Source: Scytonema sp035967975
Lineage (GTDB): Bacteria; Cyanobacteriota; Cyanobacteriia; Cyanobacteriales; Nostocaceae
Length of the DNA: 64,000 bases
Assembly (NCBI GenBank): GCA_035967975.1
Contig: JAWQFQ010000016.1
Location: 1-64,000, forward strand
Reading direction: 5' to 3'
In this document: positions 35,491-45,055 of the stretch, piece by piece
Layout of the letters: each line of letters opens with the position of its first letter
Position numbering within the stretch: position 1 is the stretch's first letter
Translations under genes and position numbers: made by a program
The notes under the pieces: generated by a model
The model's input: only the letters and a program-made list of their open reading frames with translations
What the model was told of the DNA's origin: nothing
Databases searched by the model: none

Positions 35491-36717
35491 TTATTTTTTA
35501 ATACTTTTAATAGCATTGATTATTTGTTGCGTTTGTACAGCTTGATTGGCTTGTGCGGCTTGAGCTTGTCTAGCTCTTACAAAAGAGCTAGCAGTGGCGC
35601 TGATTGTATTTGCTGCGAACATAGTTGTTGCAGTAGCTGCTTGACCTAATCCAGTCCAAACAGCAAGCCCACCACCTGCGGCTAATGCGGATGCAAGGAT
35701 AGGAGAAACTAACCCAACGAAAAGGAGAAATATCATGGGTTGATTTTGTTGGGAGTTGGCAATCAACTGTCCGCACAACCCGATAATGATGTTGAAGCAA
35801 AGTTTTGCCATACCGACTGAGAGAAAACCAGTTAACCAAGCGAAAATGGGTTTAGTACCAAAGGGAAGTAGGGAACCACCAATTGCCAGTGGACCAAGGA
35901 GGGCAGTTAAAAGCATCGTGAATTCAATACCCCATTGGTAGGCGTTATTAAGGGCGAGCAGGATGACTGCAACAAACCCAGTTATCATCGAACCGATCGC
36001 ACTGGTGATAGAATTGCCAATCTTTTCCGCAATTTGACCGGGGGAGAGGTTTTCAAGTGCATCTTTGGCATCAGACAGACTTTTCAGGGGGTTAAACTCC
36101 CAATTACCACTGTCGGGGGCTTCTCCTTTGAATAAATCGGGTGCGGAAGCTTGGAGTTCTGCTTCAGCCTGTTGCAAGCAGGTGATAGAATCTTGGACAT
36201 TACCAGGGATTGAGCGGCATCTTTCCATTGCTGTCCCTACTTGTTGCTGGAGGGCAATATTGCCGACTGCGCGGTTGAAAGCAACTTCTAGGTTAGCTCC
36301 TGCAGCAGTAAATTCTAGAACGTCATTATTGACAGTATTAATATATCCTCGTATGGCAAGTGTTCCACTTCTAAGCAAAGTGCCATTGTTAGCTAGTAAC
36401 CCGATAACTACAATAGGCCATATCCAACTAGAGAGAGCTTTCATGTCCTCTTGATTTATCCAGTTTTTGCCTAACTCAACCATAAAAAGAGTGAGCGTTG
36501 CGATCGCAAAAAACTGACCAACTTTGCACATTGAGCCATATAAGTTTCCAGAGAGAGATTGTTCCCAGAGACTGTTAAAGCCTTCAGCTGTTAATTGTGC
36601 TCCGGCTGCAGCGTTTTCTAAAATGTCTTTTCCAAAATATGGGTCGGTTGCAATTACGAAGTTTATCATACGCGATGGGTTAAAGAAGGCTGGGGGGTAG
36701 GGAAGGTAGGGAGACAA
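35491..36717 (-). CDS. VirB6/TrbL-like polytopic membrane protein
   Basis: This 408-residue protein has about five or six hydrophobic helices: near 65-85 (VGQFFAIATLTLFMVEL), 92-110, 240-258 (MITGFVAVILLALN), 265-290, 295-320 and 330-355. An extended hydrophilic loop lies between helices two and three, with two cysteines (MERCRSIPG, SITCLQQ). The C-terminal tail is alanine- and glutamine-rich. The topology matches VirB6/TrbL, which forms the inner-membrane part of the DNA path. It lies between the VirB5-like and VirB8-like genes. Confidence 0.75.
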   Translation of the reverse strand: MSPYLPYPPAFFNPSRMINFVIATDPYFGKDILENAAAGAQLTAEGFNSLWEQSLSGNLYGSMCKVGQFFAIATLTLFMVELGKNWINQEDMKALSSWIWPIVVIGLLANNGTLLRSGTLAIRGYINTVNNDVLEFTAAGANLEVAFNRAVGNIALQQQVGTAMERCRSIPGNVQDSITCLQQAEAELQASAPDLFKGEAPDSGNWEFNPLKSLSDAKDALENLSPGQIAEKIGNSITSAIGSMITGFVAVILLALNNAYQWGIEFTMLLTALLGPLAIGGSLLPFGTKPIFAWLTGFLSVGMAKLCFNIIIGLCGQLIANSQQNQPMIFLLFVGLVSPILASALAAGGGLAVWTGLGQAATATTMFAANTISATASSFVRARQAQAAQANQAVQTQQIINAIKSIKK

Positions 36718-36745
36718 TTCTCCCTTACCTCCTTCTGTTGAGGAA

Positions 36746-37471
36746 TTACTTCCCGGCGGTCGTTTTAAGAGAGCTATAACCTGTGATTTCCATAAACTGG
36801 GCAGTTATTCCGTCCATCATCAGGTTTTGTCGCTGGCGTTCAGATGCACCAAGTTCTGCAATTTGGCTTAACATTAAGTTAGTTTGCTGCACGTCATGCC
36901 GTTGTTGCAGTCCATCCGTGCGGTTCTGCCCAATCATTGAGACAATTTGGGCGTTTTGGGCAGCAATGACTTTTAGGATATTCTGTGAAGCATCCATGCT
37001 TTGAGCTTGTTCCCCCAAAGAATGTGCATCGGCTACAGTTTGTTGGGTTGCTTCAATTTCTTTTTTGGTACGTTCTTGTCCTTGCTCTCCCAAGACGCTT
37101 TCAACTGTAGACCGAGCGGTTTCACGTTCGAGTTTGTTACCAGCCGCGATCGCACCCTCGACAGTATTGCTTTCATTCCAGCTACCCTTGTCTTTGAGTT
37201 GGTCTTTGAGCTGATCTGCACTGTTAACAGGATCTGGGAAACCCATAGTTCCGGTCTTAGTAGCAGTTTGAGCAACAGACTTCAGTCCTCCCCATTTTTC
37301 ATTTATTGCTGCGGTCAGTTCACTTTTGGTTTGTTGAAAGTAGCTATTGAATTCTCCTAAGACTTCATTAAAGAAGCTGTTGAGATTAAGTGCATAACTA
37401 GGGGTTGCACTTAATAAAGTCGTCAAACCAATTACCGACACAACAATTAATCTTTTAGTTGTTTTCTTCAT
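36746..37471 (-). CDS. VirB5/TrbJ-like secreted protein
   Basis: This 241-residue protein has a clear signal peptide (1-27, ending TPSYA) and a helical mature part with coiled-coil character (about 95-225, LGEQGQERTKKEIEATQQTV; QRHDVQQTNLMLSQIAELGA). The ending DGITAQFMEITGY is similar in style to VirB5/TrbJ minor pilins. It follows the VirB4-like gene and precedes the VirB6-like gene, the usual position. The predicted role is pilus tip or assembly factor. Confidence 0.7.
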   Translation of the reverse strand: MKKTTKRLIVVSVIGLTTLLSATPSYALNLNSFFNEVLGEFNSYFQQTKSELTAAINEKWGGLKSVAQTATKTGTMGFPDPVNSADQLKDQLKDKGSWNESNTVEGAIAAGNKLERETARSTVESVLGEQGQERTKKEIEATQQTVADAHSLGEQAQSMDASQNILKVIAAQNAQIVSMIGQNRTDGLQQRHDVQQTNLMLSQIAELGASERQRQNLMMDGITAQFMEITGYSSLKTTAGK

Positions 37472-37553
37472 ACTTGTGGTTGATAATGTGATGTGGCAGA
37501 AATTTAAGCCACTTGTTTATCAAGTTAATTTATTAGTTTTTGTGACTCCCCTC

Positions 37554-37625
37554 CCAGTGTAAGATTACCAATCCTGTTCCTTCTTTTTCTTGGCGTCCTT
37601 GGCGTCTTGGCGGTTTTTTAATAAG
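37554..37625. repeat. Interspersed repeat, inverted copy 4
   Basis: On the minus strand this reads as an A-run, ccgccaagacgccaagg, a purine tract, gaacaggattggtaatc and ttacact, which matches parts of the blocks at 28300, 30295 and 34545 in opposite orientation. It lies between the VirB4-like and VirB5-like genes. Confidence 0.55.
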
Positions 37626-37722
37626 TAATCTTCTAACAACAAGGAAGTAATCTGCCAAAGTACAAATTTATCTGCGTTCATCTGCGTTCATCTGCGGTTA
37701 ATTACTTCTTCGGTGTACCTCA

Positions 37723-40578
37723 CTATATTTTTTCGTCACTTTGCTGAAGTAACTCTTTCGCCTCCTCATTTAATTCATCTCCCCGAATCATGCTGACATA
37801 GGTTTTAGAGAAATTTACCAAACCAAGCAGGGGGTGATTTTGATATTTTTTCAGGTATAATGTACGCAATTCTTGCTCATCTGGATTATTTGCCACTGCT
37901 GCCAATAAACAGTATGCGGGATAATAGCGGCAGAAAGTTAGTTTGCCGTTATCGTCAAGTAACCATTGGGAATAGATACTTTCTTTTTTGGGAAAGAAAG
38001 CTTCCGTACTGTTGCGAGAAATGATTTCATATGGATATTTAAATCTAGTTACAAAAGGATCTACTGCTGATGTTTGAATCCGTCCTATTAGCCTGGTTGT
38101 CAAGTTAGCGAATATCTTAGGAGCAGATTTACAATGTAAGATACTTTCAGGCTCTTGTGCTGATAGGATAACTCTGATTCCAGCTTTTGCACCATTAGCA
38201 CAAAGTCTTCCAATTAACTCGGCTATCGACTCGAAACTGAACAAAATCGGTGCTTCATCAAGAAAGAAAATACTTGCTTTAGACGACAGTGCTCTACGTA
38301 AAGCTGCTGCATAAGCGCTGAGTGCGAGAACTGCTGCATCGGCTTCAGAACCTAGCGATCGCAACGCAAATACAAGTAGTCGAGCATCAGTTCTAAAACT
38401 AGAAGGATGGGCGATTGATTGACCTACTCGTGAGTTCAGCCAAAACTTTAATCGTAAACGTACTTGGTCTAATGAGTCAAGAATTTCTTGACTGTTATTA
38501 GCAATGGAATCCAGCTTGATAAATCCAGGCGAACAATAATTGTAGAAATCTTTCAAAGTCGGAATATCATTCCATTCGGCTGTTCCTACTCCTGATTCAA
38601 AAGCCAATTTGTAGCGAAGTTTGATATCATCATCTTTAAAGAATGTTTCCAGAGCAATTGTAATAATACTCTCGATATTTGATATCATCGTAGGACTGAC
38701 ACCTATAGGGTTTGTCCCCAGTACCATTGTCATTAATGTTGATTTCAAGAATTCCTTAAAATCTGTCATTCTCTCCTTAATAATTTCTGGATCGTATCCT
38801 CTTAAATCAGGTAATTCAAATAGATTATTGAATTCTTTGGAAATATCAAAATATGCTCCTTCTGCTCCCATGAATTTGGTATAGTCAGTGAATGTTGAAC
38901 TACCATCTGGTTTGGGATAATCGAGTGCAACAACAGGAATACCTTGAGCAAGGGCTGGTGTTAGCAATCCGGCTACTAGTACGGATTTACCAGAGCGAGT
39001 CGTACCGAAGACAGCAAGATTTTTATGTTGGTTGTACAAGTCAAGATGTACGGGGGTTCCGCCTTCTGAGGCGATAAGCTCGAACCCCGATTTATCTCCT
39101 GTTGCTGTTCGTACTAGAGGCGCAAGTCCAAGGACTTCAGATGAGAAATAGGGAAGTCGGCGATTGAAAGGTTTGGTAAGCAAGTTTTCCCATATAATAG
39201 GAGTCGTTTGTAGCCAAGTCTTCCAAGCATATTCCAGTTCTCTATCAACGACAGCGGGGCGTAAGAAGCAGCTAGAAAGATACTGGCATGCTTCATCAAG
39301 GTTCTGGCGACTGTTACGATAGATACAAAAAACGACAGCGCTATGGATGGGGATAGACCCACGTAAAATGGTTTCTTGAGCACGCACCGCTTCCTCAATG
39401 TTCATATTGGCTTTTACGTCAATTGACCCTTTTTCAGAAGACATGGCGCTGGAGGTAATTGACTGTTTGGTAATCCTTTGTAAAGCAGTTTTGGCAAGTC
39501 CCTGGTTGGCTTTAGATAATTGGCAGATAATTTCAGTATCAGATATTTTTTCTTTGGAGATGACCTCCCAAAGGTATCGAAGCTGTGCGTATTCATCTAC
39601 CCATCCTTGGGGCTTTTCACTAAATTGGAGAACACCGATATACTTGTCTTGGAGTTTTACCCAACTGCGATCGAGAAAAGGAACAGATTTTTCGTTTTCC
39701 AGCATCAAATGACGAATATGAAAATCACTTGTCTGGTTTTCGCGGAGTCCTTCCTCATCAAGAACCAAGGGATTGGGGATATTGGGTGCATTGCTACGGT
39801 TAAACTGGTTCCAAAGAATTGACCATAGTTCCTCACTTGTGACGGCTCGTACTGAAAGTCCCATTGAGTTGGTAAAAAGTTGCTCCCACCGTTGGAACCC
39901 AGAGGTAAAACTATCGCGTAGAATTGCTTCTATTCGTTCAAGTCGGACACCGTGAATTTGTCCTGTAAATTGGAACCAAGCGTTTTGCACCTGTTTGATA
40001 GCTTGTTCTATCGCATCATTAGAGCGGCTGTCAGAGTCAGCAAATACGCTATAAGTACACCAGAAGCGCAAGAACTTATTTTTACGTATTCCTGCAGAGG
40101 TGAGTTCTGTAGCACGCAGGCGTTCTGACCGTATTAGGAGAGCCAGCTGTTCGAGGTCGCATTTCTCCTCTACCTTTTTCAGTTCCTGCTGGCGGAGGAA
40201 GTCGTCGGTAAACGAGCCTAAATGGATTGTCAAGGTTTCCTTGTCGGGAAGTTCTTTGAGTCCGCCTTCGATATTTTCAAAAATCGGGATAATTTGTTCT
40301 TCTGGAAGGGAGGGGTGGATTCCCCTGACATCAAAGCAGAATTTGATTTGAATGTCTTGTTTCTTTTGAAGAATGAGCGCACCAATGTCTTTACGACCAG
40401 CAAGCGAGATACTTGCAATCCCGGCTAAATGGGTGATATCTTCAAACGGTGTGAGGTTTTTGACAACTCCTAGCTGCTCTGGATCTAGAGCCTTTCTACC
40501 AAGTTTATTCTTTGGCGAACCACTGCGATTGACGGGCTCGGAATCCTGCAAGTGGCGTTTTGAGGTAGTCGAAGTCAT
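37723..40578 (-). CDS. VirB4/TraC-type conjugation ATPase
   Basis: This 951-residue cytoplasmic ATPase powers the T4SS. The Walker A motif is FGTTRSGKSVL at about 525-535 and the Walker B motif is ASIFFLDEAPILF at about 768-780. A later motif, GIRVILSAQEPESILH (about 805-820), is the Q-type motif of VirB4/TraC proteins. The N-terminal 450 residues correspond to the membrane-contacting domain. It lies 21 bp after the VirB3-like gene. Length is at the upper end for the family. It is the best marker that this is a genuine conjugative transfer system. Confidence 0.9.
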   Translation of the reverse strand: MTSTTSKRHLQDSEPVNRSGSPKNKLGRKALDPEQLGVVKNLTPFEDITHLAGIASISLAGRKDIGALILQKKQDIQIKFCFDVRGIHPSLPEEQIIPIFENIEGGLKELPDKETLTIHLGSFTDDFLRQQELKKVEEKCDLEQLALLIRSERLRATELTSAGIRKNKFLRFWCTYSVFADSDSRSNDAIEQAIKQVQNAWFQFTGQIHGVRLERIEAILRDSFTSGFQRWEQLFTNSMGLSVRAVTSEELWSILWNQFNRSNAPNIPNPLVLDEEGLRENQTSDFHIRHLMLENEKSVPFLDRSWVKLQDKYIGVLQFSEKPQGWVDEYAQLRYLWEVISKEKISDTEIICQLSKANQGLAKTALQRITKQSITSSAMSSEKGSIDVKANMNIEEAVRAQETILRGSIPIHSAVVFCIYRNSRQNLDEACQYLSSCFLRPAVVDRELEYAWKTWLQTTPIIWENLLTKPFNRRLPYFSSEVLGLAPLVRTATGDKSGFELIASEGGTPVHLDLYNQHKNLAVFGTTRSGKSVLVAGLLTPALAQGIPVVALDYPKPDGSSTFTDYTKFMGAEGAYFDISKEFNNLFELPDLRGYDPEIIKERMTDFKEFLKSTLMTMVLGTNPIGVSPTMISNIESIITIALETFFKDDDIKLRYKLAFESGVGTAEWNDIPTLKDFYNYCSPGFIKLDSIANNSQEILDSLDQVRLRLKFWLNSRVGQSIAHPSSFRTDARLLVFALRSLGSEADAAVLALSAYAAALRRALSSKASIFFLDEAPILFSFESIAELIGRLCANGAKAGIRVILSAQEPESILHCKSAPKIFANLTTRLIGRIQTSAVDPFVTRFKYPYEIISRNSTEAFFPKKESIYSQWLLDDNGKLTFCRYYPAYCLLAAVANNPDEQELRTLYLKKYQNHPLLGLVNFSKTYVSMIRGDELNEEAKELLQQSDEKI

Positions 40579-40599
40579 AGAGCAAAGTATCTGCGAGAA

Positions 40600-40941
40600 T
40601 TACTGGAATTGATTTATACGCTTTCTTTTGGACTTGCGTTTTTTCTTGGGTTGAGGTTGTGGAGGATTTGCGAGGGAGACAAAAGGTTTATAGCCACGGG
40701 TAATGCGGGGTGTACCGACAAACTTACCGAAAAAGGCTTTGTTTGAAGATACTGTCCACCAGGTAGCCCATCCCCAGGCGATCGCCATTCCAGTTGCTAG
40801 CCAAGATTGTTGCATGAAACCCTTAACTACCATATAGCAGATGAGGGCGATCGCACTCCAAGGAACAATTTGGTCTGCGGGAAACGGTCCGAGGCGCGGT
40901 TGTTCTCCTAGTATGCGGTTGACAGTACGGAATTTATCCAT
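40600..40941 (-). CDS. VirB3-like small membrane protein
   Basis: This 113-residue protein has two adjacent hydrophobic segments (about 27-44 and 47-65) and a very basic C-terminus (KKKRKSKRKR). Size, topology and position between VirB2-like and VirB4-like genes identify it as VirB3-like, although sequence similarity to the family is low. In other systems VirB3 anchors VirB4 at the membrane. Confidence 0.6.
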   Translation of the reverse strand: MDKFRTVNRILGEQPRLGPFPADQIVPWSAIALICYMVVKGFMQQSWLATGMAIAWGWATWWTVSSNKAFFGKFVGTPRITRGYKPFVSLANPPQPQPKKKRKSKRKRINQFQ

Positions 40942-41000
40942 TTTGTTTTTGTTATAGGAGCGATTTTATCCACTCCTATGGATTTCAAATATGTGTTTTC

Positions 41001-41564
41001 TTAAGCGCCACTACCAACGACTAATCCAGCAAGAATGTCACCAACTACAACAGTTATGGCGACAATAATTGGTGTTCTAGCTATGGTTTGCCAGTCTTCA
41101 TCGTTTCTAGCTGCTTGTACAACCCGTATTAGACCGATTGCCAAATAAATGAGGAACAAACCTCGTAATACAGCAAAGATAAAACCGGTCACTGTGGCGT
41201 CAATACCTGGAAAGTAGGCGGGGTTTTTGAAAAAGGTTTCGGCATTGTTCATAAACTGGGCGTTGGCTGGTGCAGTTGCAAAATCTAAAATGAAGATTGC
41301 ACCGACTAAGCAAAATAAAACAGTATAGATATTAATGCCATATTTACGTTGCCATTTCTCAAAATTGGTAAGTAGGCTGTTTGCTTCTTTAGGTAGCAGT
41401 GCAATGATGGCTGTTCCAAAAGCAAGACTTGCCATTACCATATTGTGAATGGAAATATCGGCAATCATCAACCCTGTCCCAATTACCATCAAGCCAGCGA
41501 TGCTACCATTTTCTTTCCAACTTCTGCGGCGCACAGAGGGATACTTATACTCTTGTGTTCTCAT
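41001..41564 (-). CDS. VirB2/TrbC-like pilin precursor with long N-terminal extension
   Basis: This 187-residue membrane protein has a C-terminal part (about 103-187) that resembles a VirB2/TrbC pilin: a likely signal-peptidase site after APANA (102), then two hydrophobic helices (about 125-149 and 165-183). The N-terminal 100 residues carry two or three more hydrophobic segments, longer than the usual pilin leader. It is the first gene of the virB2-to-virD4 block. The extension could be an unusual leader, or the protein could be a different T4SS membrane component. I favour pilin. Confidence 0.6.
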   Translation of the reverse strand: MRTQEYKYPSVRRRSWKENGSIAGLMVIGTGLMIADISIHNMVMASLAFGTAIIALLPKEANSLLTNFEKWQRKYGINIYTVLFCLVGAIFILDFATAPANAQFMNNAETFFKNPAYFPGIDATVTGFIFAVLRGLFLIYLAIGLIRVVQAARNDEDWQTIARTPIIVAITVVVGDILAGLVVGSGA

Positions 41565-41974
41565 AAAAACCGATGATTTCCAAAATAAGTGAATGAAACT
41601 TTGTAGGAGTAATCAAGAAGTAAGAATGGTATAAAGGAGCCAGCTGCATGAGCGAATTTCTTCATCTGGAGTGACTGGCATTGTGTGGTGTGAGTTATAG
41701 GGAATATAGTTTTGTTTTATCCCTACACCTTACTCCCTATCTCCTACACTCTATGTTTACTGAATCTAAGCCTATTTTAGAATTTGAATATCTGTAAAAG
41801 CATCTAATTTTTTTCTGATTCTTAGCTAAGAAAATATGAAAATAAGTACTGTATAAAACAGAAAAAAGTTGGTTGACAACTTTTAGTATTTAAATTATTG
41901 ACTTGTTTCATCACAGTAATAGTCTTCTTCTGTTCTTTCTTTGCGTACTTCGTGCCTTCGCGGTTTTTAAATTA
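41565..41974. other. Intergenic region upstream of the virB2-like gene
   Basis: This 410-bp AT-rich region should contain the promoter of the virB block, because a terminator-like hairpin separates it from the upstream DUF192/AAA genes. A fragment of the interspersed repeat (cttcgtgccttcgcggtttt) occurs near 41948. Confidence 0.45.
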
Positions 41975-42017
41975 GTTAAAAAATGTAACCCTCAGTAGAG
42001 TAAGTACCGAGGGTTAC
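41975..42017 (-). terminator. Rho-independent terminator after the DUF192 gene
   Basis: On the minus strand a 9-bp perfect stem (gtaaccctc at 41985-41993 pairing with gagggttac at 42009-42017) is followed by attttttaac. It lies 30 bp after the DUF192 stop codon and would end the AAA-DUF192 transcript. Confidence 0.7.
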
Positions 42018-42046
42018 GCTGATATACGATTGTGCAAAATTAGGGT

Positions 42047-42604
42047 TTATTTTTTGTCTTTGGTGTCTAGGAAGTGAAGTTGAATTTTCTTACCTTTTGT
42101 AAGATGTAGACTATCGGAACTACCAGCAGGTAATTCAATAATTTGGTTGACAGGGTAAACGGAATTATATTTAGGACATTCTCTTGTGGTACAGGGCGGT
42201 GCATTTTTGAAGATGTGTTTAATTTCTCCATCCTTAAGAAATATCATATCTAAAGGAATGTGAGTATCTTTCATCCACAAGCTAATAGATTCTGGTTTGT
42301 TGATAACAAATAACATTCCGTGATTGTTTGATATTGACTTGCGGAATTTGAGACCTTTAGATAGTTCTTTGTCTTTTCTTGCTACCTCTAGTTTGATGGT
42401 TTGGTTACCACTAGTAAAGGTTGCACCAATCGATAAATACTGGGGCAGGCGATTCCAAAAGTAGAGGGGTAGCGGTGAGAGAGCAGCAGTAAAACCGGCG
42501 ATTGGTCCAATGACTTTGAGAATTTTGAGGAATAGACTTTTTTCTGAAGTTTGTGTTTGTTGAGTTTGAGGCTCTTTTTGAGTTGTTTGTCTTGTGACTT
42601 CCAT
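42047..42604 (-). CDS. DUF192-family membrane-anchored protein
   Basis: This 185-residue protein has a hydrophilic N-terminus, one hydrophobic segment (about 28-48) and a DUF192 domain (about 65-182). The domain is recognised by LEVARKDKELSKGLKFRKSI, HGMLFVINKPESISLWMKDT, IPLDMIFLKDG and the double cysteine in APPCTTRECP. The biochemical role of DUF192 is not known. It lies 45 bp after the AAA+ gene and is followed by a terminator. Its position upstream of the virB block suggests a conjugation accessory function, which is inference. Confidence 0.8.
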   Translation of the reverse strand: MEVTRQTTQKEPQTQQTQTSEKSLFLKILKVIGPIAGFTAALSPLPLYFWNRLPQYLSIGATFTSGNQTIKLEVARKDKELSKGLKFRKSISNNHGMLFVINKPESISLWMKDTHIPLDMIFLKDGEIKHIFKNAPPCTTRECPKYNSVYPVNQIIELPAGSSDSLHLTKGKKIQLHFLDTKDKK

Positions 42605-42649
42605 AGTTTTAGATAAATAAGGTGGTTACAACAGTATTTATGGTGTTTG

Positions 42650-44281
42650 CTAGCTAAAAATATTGATATTTCCAACAGCAAACTTGCTTTCATCAAGAGG
42701 GCTACTAGGTAAAGCTTGTTGGTCAGCTTTATTCCGCATTGACTCAACGCGATCGGCTTCCCGAATGGCAAGCGGGTGAATCTGGCGTCGTTCTTCAAGC
42801 AGTGCTTCGATAGTCAGTTTTAGGGGTGGGAGTTCTGACTCTGTGTAAGTATCTTCTGCTGTCATCGTGCAAAAAACACTAGCAGCAGCACGCTCGACAA
42901 TTGTCTGAATTTCTGCCCCCACGCAGCGGTTCGTCGCCTTCAGAATACGCCGCCATTCGTCCTCGCTCCAGGGGTCGTTACCATTGCGGAACCTCTGGTC
43001 AAATCGGGCAGCATGAAGCTTAAATATCGTGTATCTTTCCCCGTTGTTGGGCAAGTCTACCTTAAATATGTAGTCAAACCGTCCGGCGCGGGTCAATTCC
43101 GGAGGTAACCATTCCATCCGGTTAACCGATGCGATGACCACTACCTCTGATGTGCGCTCCTGCATCCACGTCAATAGCTGACCCGCAAGCCGTTTGGCGA
43201 GGTCATCATCTCCGGCGAAACCTTTATCGAAGTCGTCGAAGTACAAAATGACTTGGTTAAGCCTATCTGCTAACTTCAAGAGGCGTTTGAGTTTGGCTTC
43301 TGCTTGGTTCCCAAAACTTCTAAAGTTACCCCAATCAACCATAATGAGGGGAATACCCATACTTTGGGAGCAGGCTTTTGCTGCGTGTGATTTTCCTGTT
43401 CCTGGTGGTCCCACAAGCATAATCCCTTTAGGTACGCGTAGATTATATTGTTTAGCATCGGGAGCAAGCAGCCGCTTGAACTTTTTGAACGACTGCTGCA
43501 TCAGTTCCAACCCTCCAAGTGGGACTTTTGGTGGGGGTAAGAACTCAATATCATACAAGCGGTTGAGCAGTTGAATTTTTTTTGATAGTAGGAGTTTGGC
43601 AGTCTCGCTGGAGTCTTCTAAATTTTGAGTCTTCTTCATTTCTTTTACAAAAGTAATAACATCAGAAATATACAACCCAGCACTAGCGGTAGCAATTTTC
43701 GCCCAATCTTGGTCTGTGTATGTTGAAGGGAAAAGTTTGCTGGTCATTAAGTCGTCAATAATTTCTTGTGTATTTGGCAGTTCTTGTGTCCATAGTGGGA
43801 TGAACGATGCGATTTCGCTTGCCATCTCGGCATTTGATCCAAGCAGTATAATCGTTTTATCGCTATCTTGGTTATGAAGTTTAAGGTTAATCAAAGACGA
43901 CTTAATCCATTCTGATACCAGAAAGAAATCACTTTCTTGACTGTTACTTTTGAGCCAAGGGAAGAGATTTTCAACTATTAATATCCCTTTTCCCGGATAA
44001 CTCTTCCAGAAATTGAGGATTTGAAAATAATCGGTTTGATTTTGTTTTCTGGCTGATTTATAGTTGTTAAACTCCCAAAAAACAAGATTTTCAGCGCTGA
44101 CGGTTAATTCTTTAATACTGTCTTCACTTAGATCCCATATGTAAGCTCTTTTATCCCAAAGTTGACAGTCATTAGCGATGCGGGTAAGAAAGCGTAGGCG
44201 TTCAGTGAGGGGTGATTCACAGGCGATAATGGGATGGCGATCGCTAAGAAGGTCTTCCAGATAATCCAAGATAGATCTCAT
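42650..44281 (-). CDS. AAA+ ATPase (FtsH/spastin-like AAA domain) at the head of the transfer locus
   Basis: This 543-residue protein has an N-terminal region of about 240 residues resembling the non-catalytic part of cyanobacterial ycf46-like AAA proteins. A classical AAA module follows, with Walker A LVGPPGTGKSHAAKA at about 290-304, Walker B VILYFDDFDKGF at about 346-357, and the arginine-finger region ELTRAGRFDYIF at about 393-404. No protease zinc motif (HEXXH) follows, so it is not FtsH. It is the first gene of an AAA-DUF192 pair directly upstream of the virB genes. It could be a remodeller of the conjugation machinery and possibly stands in for the missing VirB11, but that is speculative. 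Confidence 0.8.
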   Translation of the reverse strand: MRSILDYLEDLLSDRHPIIACESPLTERLRFLTRIANDCQLWDKRAYIWDLSEDSIKELTVSAENLVFWEFNNYKSARKQNQTDYFQILNFWKSYPGKGILIVENLFPWLKSNSQESDFFLVSEWIKSSLINLKLHNQDSDKTIILLGSNAEMASEIASFIPLWTQELPNTQEIIDDLMTSKLFPSTYTDQDWAKIATASAGLYISDVITFVKEMKKTQNLEDSSETAKLLLSKKIQLLNRLYDIEFLPPPKVPLGGLELMQQSFKKFKRLLAPDAKQYNLRVPKGIMLVGPPGTGKSHAAKACSQSMGIPLIMVDWGNFRSFGNQAEAKLKRLLKLADRLNQVILYFDDFDKGFAGDDDLAKRLAGQLLTWMQERTSEVVVIASVNRMEWLPPELTRAGRFDYIFKVDLPNNGERYTIFKLHAARFDQRFRNGNDPWSEDEWRRILKATNRCVGAEIQTIVERAAASVFCTMTAEDTYTESELPPLKLTIEALLEERRQIHPLAIREADRVESMRNKADQQALPSSPLDESKFAVGNINIFS

Positions 44282-44473
44282 CTTAAGTTTGTAGCGTATG
44301 TAGCGTAGTCAGATGCCATCTTATCTAGAAGGTATGGTGAATGAAAACTGATATTTTTCTAATTTTTGGGTAAAAAGATTAGAAACAAGTTGATGAATTT
44401 TCAGTATTTTGTTGATGACTGATGTGCATTGTAAATGCTGATAATCAATATACAGTATAAAAGGGAGCCAGCT

Positions 44474-45055
44474 ATGGCAAAGACGCCAGAATATCCGATT
44501 GTTTGTATTCCAGAGTTAGTTAAACAGAAAAAGCAATTTATTCCGTTAGTTTTCCCAAACGGACAAGGAGATGCACCCATTGGCGCAAGTGAGGGATTGT
44601 TTGAAAATGTTCTTAAGCATTATTTTGGTGAAATTGTTTCTTCCCAACAAATGATGCTACCTCCAGGACATAGGTTAGCATATACGGCTGATTTTCTGAT
44701 TGTCGAGCCAAGCACAGGCTTACATATAGACTTGGAAGTTGATGAGCCTATCTCGTTTGCAACTCTTAAGCCCACCCACTGTATCGGGGAAGATGACTAC
44801 CGCAACAAGTGTTTTGTTGATGCAAACTGGCTAGTTATACGGTTTGCAGAGGAACAAGTCTCGTCTCAACCCGAACGCTGCGCTCGGTTTATCGCGGGTG
44901 CAGTTGCACAACTAACGGGTAATGATACTTATCGCCAGAAGCTAATAGATGTAGCGAAAGTGACTCCTATGAAACAGTGGTCGTATCGCCAAGCATTAAG
45001 TTTGAGTAAGAAAGATTACCGCCAGGGCTATCTGCAAGAGAGAAAAAATAGTTAA
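44474..45055 (+). CDS. PD-(D/E)XK-like protein, putative nuclease
   Basis: This 193-residue cytoplasmic protein has Asp73 (TADFLIVEP) followed by IDLEVDEP with Asp86, Glu88 and Asp90. The pattern suggests a vsr/DUF559-like endonuclease fold, although a lysine after the second acidic residue is not obvious. Conserved-looking segments THCIGEDDYRNKCF and NWLVIRFAEEQV follow. The start at ATG 44474 was chosen because aaggga lies 7 bp upstream. An in-frame start at 44435 would add 13 residues. It is divergent from the AAA+ gene. A role in restriction or plasmid processing is possible but not shown. Confidence 0.5.
   Translation: MAKTPEYPIVCIPELVKQKKQFIPLVFPNGQGDAPIGASEGLFENVLKHYFGEIVSSQQMMLPPGHRLAYTADFLIVEPSTGLHIDLEVDEPISFATLKPTHCIGEDDYRNKCFVDANWLVIRFAEEQVSSQPERCARFIAGAVAQLTGNDTYRQKLIDVAKVTPMKQWSYRQALSLSKKDYRQGYLQERKNS

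Noticed and set aside
42650..44281. FtsH protease
   Set aside because: The AAA module is present, but no HEXXH zinc protease motif or N-terminal TM helices are seen.
44435..44473. Longer start for the PD-(D/E)XK-like gene
   Set aside because: The ATG at 44474 has a proper aaggga sequence upstream; the extension has none and looks unlike protein.
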